Below, in pieces: positions 1 through 7,962 of a stretch of 11,000 bases of DNA. The notes beneath the pieces are model-generated. The model saw only the letters and a program-made list of their open reading frames with translations. It was not told the origin of the DNA and did no database searches. The DNA comes from Neocallimastix lanati (nom. inval.) (taxonomy: Eukaryota > Neocallimastigomycota > Neocallimastigomycetes > Neocallimastigales > Neocallimastigaceae). How positions within the stretch are numbered: position 1 is the first letter of the stretch; each line of letters begins with the position of its first letter. The stretch spans positions 2,296,501 to 2,307,500 of the forward strand of contig JACVTC010000003.1 in NCBI GenBank assembly GCA_016946835.1. Reading direction: 5' to 3'. Both the position numbers and the translations under genes were made by a program.

Positions 1-932
1 TAATTGAATTTTTACCAATCATGATTTTATTTTAATTATTTTTTTAATTGTATAATTATATAATAAAAGAATATATATAAATATATTTAAAGAAAATCAA
101 AAAACATCATATTAAAAATTTATTAAATAATTATAAATAAATATGAAATATTAAGTATGAAATATATAATAAATTATATAATATATGTGTAAATAAAAGT
201 AGTTTATTTAAAAGTATAGATAAAAATTTTTATAGACATTTTTGTATAGTGAATAAATAATAAATAAGTAGATTGAACTATACTATATGATTATTTGAAC
301 AATTTTTATGATATTTTAAACATAAAAACTTATATTAAAAAATAAATAAATAAAGATAATTTGAATTATTACTATAAATATTAATATTAACATTTTAAAC
401 TTTGTATCTTCAAAGTTTACCAAAATATAAAAAGAGATGAAAATAAAGTTTTTAATTATTCATAATTTTTGAGTTTATCAATGAACTTTTTTACATTAGT
501 CATTAAAAATACTTTTATAATTTTTCTAAAAAATTATTACCTTTTAATATTATCAAAACCTAATATATTAACAAATATATATGAATATTTCTTTTTTCAT
601 TAATTATTTTTATTAATTAATAAAATTTTTATGATTATTAATATTATATGATTTAATATTGTACCATAATAGATTAATATAAAATTATGTCAAAAAAAAA
701 AAACTTATTTTAATTAATAACATTATTAAAAAAATATAATTATTTTTTAATAATACAATACATTATTAAAATGAAAAAATATGCACATTATTTTAAAAAT
801 AAATTTTAATTGTTAAAAATAATTATGGAAACAAAATTGTAAAACGTATTGGAAATTTTTCTTTCTCATTATTATTTTTATTATTATTATTATTATTTAT
901 TTATTTTATTTATTATATTTTATTTATATTAA

Positions 933-963
<31 letters not shown>

Positions 964-1068
964 CGGTTTACACATATATTATTATTATTATTATTATTTT
1001 ATTTTATTTATTATTATAATAATTATTATTTTTTTAAATATTTGTATTTATATTATATTTATATAGTA
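1..1068. other. Gene-free A/T-rich region upstream of the kinase
   Basis: No coding-like stretch, splice pattern or RNA gene is visible. It contains poly-A and poly-T tracts, ATT triplet runs near 870-896 and 977-1000, and the T16A15 block at 933-963. The promoter of the downstream kinase gene must lie in its 3' part. A 40-codon open frame at 481-603 looks like chance. Confidence 0.7.
933..963. promoter_or_regulatory. T16A15 block, candidate poly(dA:dT) promoter element
   Basis: Sixteen T followed directly by fifteen A, about 140 bp upstream of the kinase ATG. Poly(dA:dT) tracts are known to exclude nucleosomes at fungal promoters. The block is self-complementary and could also extrude as a hairpin. 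The promoter role is inferred from position only. Confidence 0.35.
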
Positions 1069-1106
1069 ATGAAAATTATTGGATTAAATTTATGAATTTT
1101 TTTTAA
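1069..1106 (+). promoter_or_regulatory. Two chained short uORFs ahead of the kinase start
   Basis: ATG at 1069 opens an 8-codon uORF ending in TGA at 1093-1095, which overlaps the next ATG at 1092 (ATGA). That uORF has 4 codons and ends in TAA at 1104-1106, overlapping the main ATG at 1106 (TAATG). The uORFs and main frame use three different frames. If the mRNA starts upstream of 1069, the main start would depend on leaky scanning or reinitiation. Could be chance in A/T-rich DNA, or could mean the real start lies elsewhere. Confidence 0.4.
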
Positions 1107-3642
1107 TGCAAAAAGGAAGAATTAGATATCTCATTAGTAAGTTTGAAAACAACGAGTTTTCAAACGAAACCAATATTAATAAAAATCAGAGAAATGTTAA
1201 AAATCAAATAAAAAAAATTTCTATATCAAATCATATAGCTGGTTCAGTTGGAATTTTAAATGAAAATGATGATGAAAATCAAAATGCTAATTTTAAATCT
1301 GAATTAAAACGAAGTGGTAAATTGCCACCAAGCTTATTAAGAGCATATCAAAGAAATGATGAAAATTTAAAAAATAATGAAAATTATAAATATAATTATT
1401 CTAAAAATGAAAGTTATATGGAATCCGCTCGAACTTTAATTACTCAATCAAAAATAAGTTTATTAAAATCATCAGTATCGTTAAATACTTCACAGCAAGG
1501 GCTAGATCAATCATTATCTCAATTTAAATCAGTGATTTCAATTAATGATTCTTTGGAAAATTCTAATATAACTTTAGCAAATATTGATAAAATAAGTACA
1601 GATGAAAATGTAGAAAAAAAACTTGAGAATAATGTAAGAACTTTCACTGATTATAGTGAAAGTAATGATAATAAATTTATTGAAGATATAGTGATAATTA
1701 AGAATAATAATGAAAATAAAGAAGATCTCAATAATAAAGGTAGAAAAGGTAATAAAAATAAGGAAGACCTCCATAATGAAGATAAAATCAATAACGATAA
1801 TAAAGAAGATCTCGATAATGAAGAAAATTTTGATAATCAAGAAAAAATTAATAATGAAGATAAAATAGTTGATGATAATAAAGAAAATCTCAATAATGAA
1901 GAAAAAATCAATAATGAAGAAAAAATCAATAATGAAGAAAAAATCGATAATGATAGTATAGAAAGACTCAATCATGAAGAAAAAATTGATAATGAAAATA
2001 GAATATTTAATGATAATATGGAAATTTTCAATAATGAAGAAAAAAATGATAATGAAAATAAAGAAAAGTTCAGTAATGAAGATGAAATAAGTATTGAAAA
2101 TAATGAAAAGTTCAGTAATGAAGATGAAATCAGTATTAAAAATAAAGAAAAGTTCAGTAATGAAGATGAAATCAGTATTAAAAATAATGAAAAGTTCAGT
2201 AACGAAGATGAAATCAGTATTAAAAATAATGAAAAGTTCAGTAACGAAGATGAAATCAGTATTGAAAATAATGAAAAGTTCACTAATGAAGATGAAATCA
2301 GTATTGAAAATAAAGAAATCTTCAGTAATGAAAATGAAATCAGTATTGAAAATAAAGAAAGGTTCAGTAATGAAGATGAAATCAGTATTGAAAATAATGA
2401 AAAGTTCAGTAATGAAGATGAAATCAGTATTAAAAATAAAGAAAGGTTCAGTAATGAAGATGAAATCAGTATTGAAAATAAAAATGTTGAGAAAAAAGAA
2501 AATCATGAAGAAGAAAAAAATTTTCATATGTTCGATATGAATAAAATAATGAGAAATATTATTAGAGTTGATATTGGTGAAAATATAAATAAAAGTAAAA
2601 GAAATAATAATGAAATAATGATGAAAGAAATAGTAGGGAATAATAAAATTGAAAGTACTAAAAAGTCATACATTAAAGAAGAATATTTAGATAAAACAAA
2701 TACAGATATTATTAAAAGATTAGAGGATCAATATAATGAGTCCTCAGTCAAAATTGAAGAACAAAAAAAAGATGATGTCAACGTCAGTATAACATTTAAT
2801 GAAAATAAGATAAACAATAATAATTTAGAAAAAGGTAAGGTTGAATTTAAATAATATTAAAATTAATAATATAAAGGTACTTGAGAATACTTCAAGTGAG
2901 AATAATAAAAATAAAATAAAATAAAATAAAATAAAAAAAATAAAAAAAAAAAAAAAAAAAAAAAATAGTACTATTGAAAATGTAAATAAATTATTAATAA
3001 CAATTATAAAAATTTAAATGAAAATAGATAATAAATCATTATCAGATTGTAAGAAGAAGAGTAATGAATTAGTTGAAGATGAAGTTTTAACAAATAATGA
3101 AAATCAAAATAATGCAATTGAAAATGAAGCTTATGATAATAATATATATATGGAAAAATTTAATAATGTTGAAAATAATAATAACGAACGGTATGATGAA
3201 GTAACAAAACAGTATTACAAGGAAAAAATTATTGATAATAGATTTAAATTAACATATGTATTAGCAAGAGGTGGATGTGGAGAAATTAGAGCAACTGAAG
3301 ATTTGGTTACTGGAAAAGAAGTATTTTGTTAATTGAATTATTTAAATAAAATTTTTCTTTTTGTATTTTTATTGTATTTAATTTTTTTACCAAACCAATA
3401 TTAACCAAAATTTAAATAAATCTAGTTGGTATGTAAAGTAATTCCAAGAGCAAAAAAACCAAAAATTGATAAAAAATCAAAAACATATCAGTATTATTTG
3501 GATTATGAATTAGATTTGTTAAAAGAAGCTACTATTTCTTCATTACTTATTCATCCAAATATTTTATATATGAAGTACACTAAAATAATATTTTAAAATT
3601 ACAATTATTAATATAATAAGAATTACATATATAAATATTTAT

Positions 3643-3673
<31 letters not shown>

Positions 3674-5979
3674 GTAATAATTATATTATATTAATACTTT
3701 TTCTTTCTTCTTAAATTATAAATAGATATATGGTAAGGACGTCGAATTATTTTTATTTAATAACAGAAAAAATTCAAGGAAAAGATCTTTGTGATTATAT
3801 CATAGAAAATGGAAAGCTTTCAGAAAAAAAAGCAAAAGAAATAATATATGAAGTTATTGTAGCATTACGTAAATATTTTTAAATTATAATAATTACCTAA
3901 TTACTTCCTATTTATGAATTAACATATATATATATATATAATATCTTTAGAATACCTTCATAATAATTATATTATTCATAGAGTAAATATTAATTTATTA
4001 AATATATATATTTTATTATTTATCAAAATATTTATTATCATTATTAATATCATAATTATTTTATTTTATTTTATTTTATTTTATTTTATTTTATTTTATT
4101 TTATTTTATTTTATTTTATTTTATTTTATTTTATTTTATTTTATTTTATTTTATTTTATTTTATTTTATTTTATTTTATTTTATTTTATTTTATTTTATT
4201 TTATTTTATTTTATTTTATTTTATTTTATTTTATTTTATTTTATTTTATTTTATTTTATTTTATTTTATTTTATTTTATTTATTTTATTTTATTTTATTT
4301 TATTTTATTTTATTTTATTTTATTTTATTTTATTTTATTTTATTTTATTTTATTTTATTTTATTTTATTTTATTTTATTTTATTTTATTTTATTTTATTT
4401 TATTTTATTTTATTTTATTTTATTTTATTTTATTTTATTTTATTTTATTTTATTTTATTTTATTTTATTTTATTTTATTTTATTTTATTTTATTTTATTT
4501 TATTTTATTTTATTTTATTTTATTTTATTTTATTTTATTTTATTTTATTTTATTTTATTTTATTTTATTTTATTTTATTTTATTTTATTTTATTTTATTT
4601 TATTTATTTTATTTTATTTTATTTTATTTTATTTTATTTTATTTTATTTTATTTTATTTTATTTTATTTTATTTTATTTTATTTTATTTTATTTTATTTT
4701 ATTTTATTTTATTTTATTTTATTTTATTTTATTTTATTTTATTTTATTTTATTTTATTTTATTTTATTTTATTTTATTTTATTTTATTTTATTTTATTTT
4801 ATTTTATTTTATTTTATTTTATTTTATTTTATTTTATTTTATTTTATTTTATTTTATTTTATTTTATTTTATTTTATTTTATTTTATTTTATTTTATTTT
4901 ATTTTATTTTATTTTATTTTATTTTATTTTATTTTATTTTATTTTATTTTATTTTATTTTATTTTATTTTATTTTATTTTATTTTATTTTATTTTATTTT
5001 ATTTTATTTTATTTTATTTTATTTTATTTTATTTTATTTTATTTTATTTTATTTTATTTTATTTTATTTTATTTTATTTTATTTTATTTTATTTTATTTT
5101 ATTTTATTTTATTTTATTTTATTTTATTTTATTTTATTTTATTTTATTTTATTTTATTTTATTTTATTTTATTTTATTTTATTTTATTTTATTTTATTTT
5201 ATTTTATTTTATTTTATTTTATTCAATCTGTACTTTTCGTATTTAATATTCTATTATTTATTTTATTTTATTTTATTTTATTTTATTTTATTTTATTTTA
5301 TTTTATTTTATTTTATTTTATTTTATTCAATCTGTACTTTTCGTATTTAATATTCTATTATTTATTTTATTTTATTTTATTTTATTCAATCTGTACTTTT
5401 CGTATTTAATATTCTATTATTTATTTTATTTTATTTTATTTTATTCAATCTGTACTTTTCGTATTTAATATTCTATTATTTATTTTATTTTATTTTATTT
5501 TATTCAATCTGTACTTTTCGTATTTAATATTCTATTATTTATTTTATTTTATTTTATTTTATTCAATCTGTACTTTTCGTATTTAATATTCTATTATTTA
5601 TTTTATATTATTTTTATTATAACTTTACTCTTTTAAATTACTTCACTATTTAATTTAATTTATTTTATTTTATTCAATCTGTACTTTTATTTAATATTCT
5701 TCTATTTATTTTATTTTATTTTATATTTTATTTTATTTAAAAAAAAAAAAAAAAATTATTTAGGATGTAAAATGTGAAAATATTATGATAGAAGATAAAA
5801 CAGGAAGAATAGTTTTATTAGATTTTGGAAGTGCATGCTTTTATACTAAGTTTAGTTCACAAATAAATGAATTCTGTGGATCACCTGTTTATCAAGCTCC
5901 AGAAGTCATACTGTCACAACCATACTGGGGACCAGAGCTTGATGTTTGGGGTCTTGGTGTAAGGAAACATATATTTATT

Positions 5980-6019
<40 letters not shown>

Positions 6020-6449
6020 TTTAAATTATAATGTGTATATACTGTTAAGGTTGTATTATATGTTTTAACAACTGGAATACTACCATTTGATCCAGTTCAA
6101 CCTAATATGAATGATATTCGTATGGTGGATCTTATGTATAGTAAGAAAAAAAATTTTTTTTTTTTCTTAAATCTTTATTATATATACAATTTATTCATAA
6201 TATAATTTATATTCTATAATTTTATTAAGATATATAAATAATAAATAAATATAATAGATGGCCCGAATTATCCAGATTATTTATCATATGGTACATTATT
6301 AAATAATTAATAAATTATTTTTTAAAAAAAAAAAAATAATAAAAATAAAAATAAAAAATCATATATATAAATTACTCATTAATTAATTATTATATTATTA
6401 AAAAAAATAAAACAAAAATAAAACAAAATATTATAATATTAAATTAAAT

Positions 6450-6491
<42 letters not shown>

Positions 6492-7149
6492 AAAGAATGT
6501 AAGATGTTATTATCAAGAATGCTTTGTTTTGATCCAAATCAGAGAGCCAAATTACAAGATATTTTAAAGCATCCATGGATGAGATCATATGCTCAATATA
6601 AAAAATTAAAAGTATTTGATTTTTCGGATAGCAATAATAATTCGAAAAAGCAGAACATAATTAATAATAATATTTCTGTAATGTCTACAAACTCAAAATC
6701 CCCGACTTCTTGTAATAATAAAAAAAATATTAAATTTGAACATTTTGTACAAAAAATAACAGATCTTTTTTCATTTGATTCCAAACAATTAAATAAACGT
6801 TATATATGTCTCCAGAAAGAACAATTATCTTTAAATAATCCATTTTCTGTAGATTCAGTGACACTTGTTAATTCAATATTTAATAATGAATCAAATTCTA
6901 ATACCAGGAATACAAATGTAATATCACAGATGTTTGCTTATGCTGTAAGTAGAGAAGATGAAACAAAAGAGAATAAAATAAGACTATTGAAAAAAGTTAT
7001 GAATAATCAAGTAAGTTTCTTATTATATATATATATAGATATATTTTAAATAAAATTTTTTATTATTATATGTTTTATTATATATTAATTATTTATTTTA
7101 TAAATTACTTCTTTAGATGAGAATTCAAAGAAATATGCCTGAATTATAA
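1106..7149 (+). CDS. KIN1/PAR-1/MARK-like Ser/Thr protein kinase with long repetitive N-terminal region; 10 exons
   Basis: Exons by GT-AG ends and frame: 1106-2834, 3028-3320, 3426-3574, 3726-3868, 3951-3982, 5764-5958, 6050-6140, 6258-6290, 6496-7010, 7117-7149; joined length 3213 nt, 1070 residues plus stop. Residues 1-640 are Asn/Glu/Lys-rich and look disordered. The kinase domain spans about 648-917: glycine loop LARGGCGEI (655-663), Lys678 in LVCKVIPRA, helix-C Glu708 in EATISSLLIHPNIL, IIHRDVKCEN with Asp783 and Asn788, DFG Asp802, CGSPVYQAPE (820-829), DVWGLGVVLYVL, and DPNQRAKLQDILKHPWM. VIPRA, EATISSLL, GPELDVW and ECKMLLSRML match the fungal KIN1/2 and MARK group, which controls polarity, microtubules and secretion. 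No KA1 domain is evident in the roughly 150-residue tail. All catalytic residues are present, so the enzyme should be active. The first Gly of the loop is Ala. The start at 1106 has T at -3 and two upstream ATGs, so the N terminus is the least certain part. Confidence 0.88.
1715..2065 (+). repeat. Diverged older copies of the 14-residue coding repeat
   Basis: Residues about 204-320 of the kinase protein keep the scaffold N-K-E-x-(L/F)-x-N-E-x-x-I of the perfect array that follows, for example NKEDLHNEDKINND and NKENLNNEEKINNEEK. A nested six-residue NNEEKI unit appears three times around 1894-1950. These look like decayed members of the same tandem family, interrupted by shorter duplications. 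Highly charged, with no fold expected. Confidence 0.7.
2066..2485 (+). repeat. Ten tandem 42-bp units encoding KFSNEDEISIENNE
   Basis: Residues 321-460 of the kinase protein. Ten in-frame 14-residue units with consensus KFSNEDEISI(E/K)N(N/K)E, varying at few positions (K/R/I at unit position 1, S/T at 3, D/N at 6, E/K at 11, N/K at 13). Length is exactly 10 x 42 = 420 nt with no out-of-frame indels, so the reading frame is kept. The unit lacks stop codons in several other frames on both strands, which produces long spurious ORFs there. It is acidic and probably an unstructured linker. Ser and Thr within acidic context are plausible CK2-type phosphosites (inference). Confidence 0.95.
2835..3027 (+). 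other. Kinase intron 1 (193 nt), joins repeat region to kinase
   Basis: Donor GTAAGG after the first base of codon 577; acceptor ATAG at 3024-3027. Splicing gives GAT (Asp) and keeps the frame into NKSLSD. A branch-like TTAATAAC lies at about 2994-3001. Contains AAAAT x5 at about 2908-2932 and A24 at 2942-2965. The nearer AG at 2967-2968 is rejected because it leads to a stop within a few codons. Confidence 0.8.
2908..2965 (+). repeat. AAAAT pentamers and A24 tract in kinase intron 1
   Basis: Five AAAAT units followed by A8, one T, and 24 A. AAAAT is the reverse complement of the ATTTT unit that fills intron 5 of the same gene. Confidence 0.9.
3321..3425 (+). other. Kinase intron 2 (105 nt)
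   Basis: Donor GTATTT, acceptor TCTAG, phase 0. It joins VTGKE to LVCKVIPRA and places the ATP-binding Lys678 four residues into the next exon. Without this splice the frame stops within a few codons. Confidence 0.85.
3575..3725 (+). other. Kinase intron 3 (151 nt) with AAT repeat
   Basis: Donor GTACAC (weak), acceptor AATAG, phase 2. Splicing rebuilds Lys724 and gives HPNILYMKYMV. An (AAT)n run of about nine copies lies at roughly 3645-3673. Confidence 0.8.
3869..3950 (+). other. Kinase intron 4 (82 nt)
   Basis: Donor GTAAAT, acceptor TTTAG, phase 1. Splicing gives VIVALQYLHNNYIIHR, the conserved helix E and start of the catalytic loop. The 32-nt exon 3951-3982 that follows is recognisable only through this splice. 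Confidence 0.85.
4058..5223 (+). repeat. (ATTTT)n pentanucleotide array, about 233 units
   Basis: Counting A positions gives 44 perfect units from 4058, one shortened TTTA unit at 4279-4282, 64 perfect units, a second shortened unit at 4603-4606, then 123 perfect units to 5221. There is no base substitution in 1.16 kb, only these two one-T deletions. Lies wholly inside kinase intron 5; the transcript would carry (AUUUU)n. True length may differ if the assembly collapsed or expanded it. Confidence 0.95.
5224..5700 (+). repeat. 59-bp minisatellite with embedded ATTTT pentamers
   Basis: A core beginning CAATCTGTACTTTTCG and ending in ATTTT pentamers recurs at 5224, 5328, 5387, 5446, 5505, 5564 and, degenerate and lacking the CG, at 5675. 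Spacings are 104, 59, 59, 59, 59 and 111. The first spacing exceeds 59 by 45, exactly nine extra pentamers, showing pentamer expansion inside a unit. It abuts the long pentamer array directly. Confidence 0.92.
5959..6049 (+). other. Kinase intron 6 (91 nt) with AAT repeat
   Basis: Donor GTAAGG, acceptor TTAAG, phase 0; joins DVWGLG to VVLYVLTTG. It carries about twelve AAT triplets near 5981-6018, which read as poly-Asn if the intron is missed. Confidence 0.87.
6141..6257 (+). other. Kinase intron 7 (117 nt) with donor-site hairpin
   Basis: Donor GTAAGA, acceptor AATAG, phase 1; joins MVDLMY to NGPNYPDYLSY. Positions 6142-6153 (TAAG plus A8) and 6158-6169 (T8 plus CTTA) form a perfect 12-bp inverted repeat with a four-T loop that includes most of the donor. 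Confidence 0.82.
6291..6495 (+). other. Kinase intron 8 (205 nt) ending in A33 before the acceptor
   Basis: Donor GTACAT, acceptor TAAAG, phase 1; joins YLSY to ECKMLLSRML, a highly conserved kinase segment. A run of 33 A at 6457-6489 ends six bases before the acceptor, so there is no polypyrimidine tract. The preceding exon, 6258-6290, is only 33 nt. Confidence 0.82.
7011..7116 (+). other. Kinase intron 9 (106 nt)
   Basis: Donor GTAAGT, acceptor CTTTAG, phase 0. It adds a 33-nt last exon coding MRIQRNMPEL and a TAA stop. Read-through of the donor would instead add about a dozen hydrophobic residues before a stop at 7047-7049, so a retained-intron isoform is possible. Confidence 0.7.
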
Positions 7150-7170
7150 AAAAAAAATTTTTTTTTTTTT
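7148..7170. other. A10T13 block at the kinase stop codon
   Basis: The TAA stop at 7147-7149 runs straight into ten A followed by thirteen T, a self-complementary block. It may be a 3' end or cleavage-related element, or simply homopolymer drift. No further evidence. Confidence 0.35.
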
Positions 7171-7250
7171 GTTTCATAAAATGATAATACATTAATAGAT
7201 AAATATAACAAATTATTTAATATTATAAAGTAATATTAATAGATTAAATA

Positions 7251-7326
7251 AACAAAAACAAAACAAAACAAAAACAAAACAAAACAAAAACAAAAAAAAA
7301 ACAAAAAAAAAAAAAAAAAAAAAAAA
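7251..7326 (+). repeat. AAAAC-type microsatellite with poly-A
   Basis: Alternating AAAC and AAAAC units that end in a run of about 24 A. The only C-containing simple repeat in the window. Confidence 0.9.
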
Positions 7327-7512
7327 TGTAATATATGTTATAACATTGTTTATATTACAACAATCAAGTTTTTATTTTTATCAAATTGGATATAATGATA
7401 TAATTTTATTTTTCATATTTATTAATATTAATATTAATATTATTTGTAATTATTAGTATTAATAAAATTTTATTAAATAAATTATTTATTATAATCTTAA
7501 TATTGCTTTTAG

Positions 7513-7516
<4 letters not shown>

Positions 7517-7586
<70 letters not shown>
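7517..7586 (+). repeat. (ATT)n triplet array, about 23 copies
   Basis: Uninterrupted ATT triplets over about 70 bp in the convergent spacer. Shorter ATT/AAT runs occur near 870-896, 977-1000, 3645-3673 and 5981-6018. Confidence 0.9.
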
Positions 7587-7587
<1 letters not shown>

Positions 7588-7962
7588 TTTTTGTTTTTGA
7601 TTTTTATATTCTATAAATTAATATAAATAATAAATAAAATATATTTGTTATTTTCCCTTTCACTTTTAATTATATATTTTAATTAAATATAATTTATATT
7701 CTATTTTATAACAATACTATTCAAAAATCGTTATAGCGATTTAATTATTAAATTATTTTATTATTTTCTAATAACTATATTCAATTTTTTGTATTTCACA
7801 TTATTTATCAAGTAGATTTTTTATTTTTATTTTTTTTATTCTTATTTTACTTTATATTTTTTTTTTTTTTTTTTATTTTATTTTATTTTCATTCTTATTT
7901 TTTTTTTTTATTTTTTTTTTTTTTTTTTTTCACTTTTAATAATTTAATTATTGTAAATATAA

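Larger units (their letters stand above)
3983..5763 (+). other. Kinase intron 5 (1781 nt), splits the HRD motif
   Basis: Donor GTAAAT at 3983 immediately after the Arg codon of HR; acceptor TTTAG at 5759-5763 immediately before the Asp codon of DVKCEN; phase 0. It is roughly ten times longer than the other eight introns (82-205 nt), almost all of it repeat: ATTTT pentamers at 4058-5223 and a 59-bp minisatellite at 5224-5700. Splicing out the whole stretch is required to restore the catalytic Asp783, so the boundaries are well supported by protein logic. Confidence 0.9.
7150..7962. other. Convergent gene-free spacer between kinase and PEX22-like gene
   Basis: The two genes end toward each other here. 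The spacer holds AAAAC-type repeats and A-runs (7251-7326), an ATT array (7517-7586), and long T-tracts (7857-7874 and 7900-7930). It must supply both 3' UTRs. No coding pattern or RNA gene is visible. Confidence 0.7.

Noticed and set aside
481-603. 40-codon plus-strand frame in the upstream spacer
   Set aside because: Base composition equals the surrounding spacer, and the product is Phe/Ile/Leu-rich as expected of random A/T sequence.
1574-2527. Long minus-strand open frame (317 codons) over the kinase repeat region
   Set aside because: It is a shadow of the 42-bp repeat, whose complement has no in-frame stop. The product is a monotonous Phe/Ile repeat, and the plus strand is clearly the coding one.
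1972-2540. Other open frames on both strands in the same repeat (1972-2283 minus, 2094-2540 plus)
   Set aside because: A repeat unit that is a multiple of three keeps several frames open together; these have no family features and no independent support.
2967-2968. Earlier acceptor AG for kinase intron 1
   Set aside because: Using it leads to a stop after five codons and loses the link to the kinase frame.
4058-5700. CRISPR array or satellite centromere reading of the repeats
   Set aside because: No repeat-spacer alternation of CRISPR type, and the eukaryotic intron borders fit perfectly. The array is intronic simple repeat and minisatellite, too small and embedded to claim a centromere.
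5785-6024. Stand-alone 79-residue protein ending in poly-Asn
   Set aside because: It is kinase exon 6; the poly-Asn tail is the AAT repeat of intron 6 after the GTAAGG donor.
6593-6784. Minus-strand open frame of 63 codons
   Set aside because: Antisense shadow of kinase exon 9, hydrophobic by complement of Asn/Lys-rich coding.
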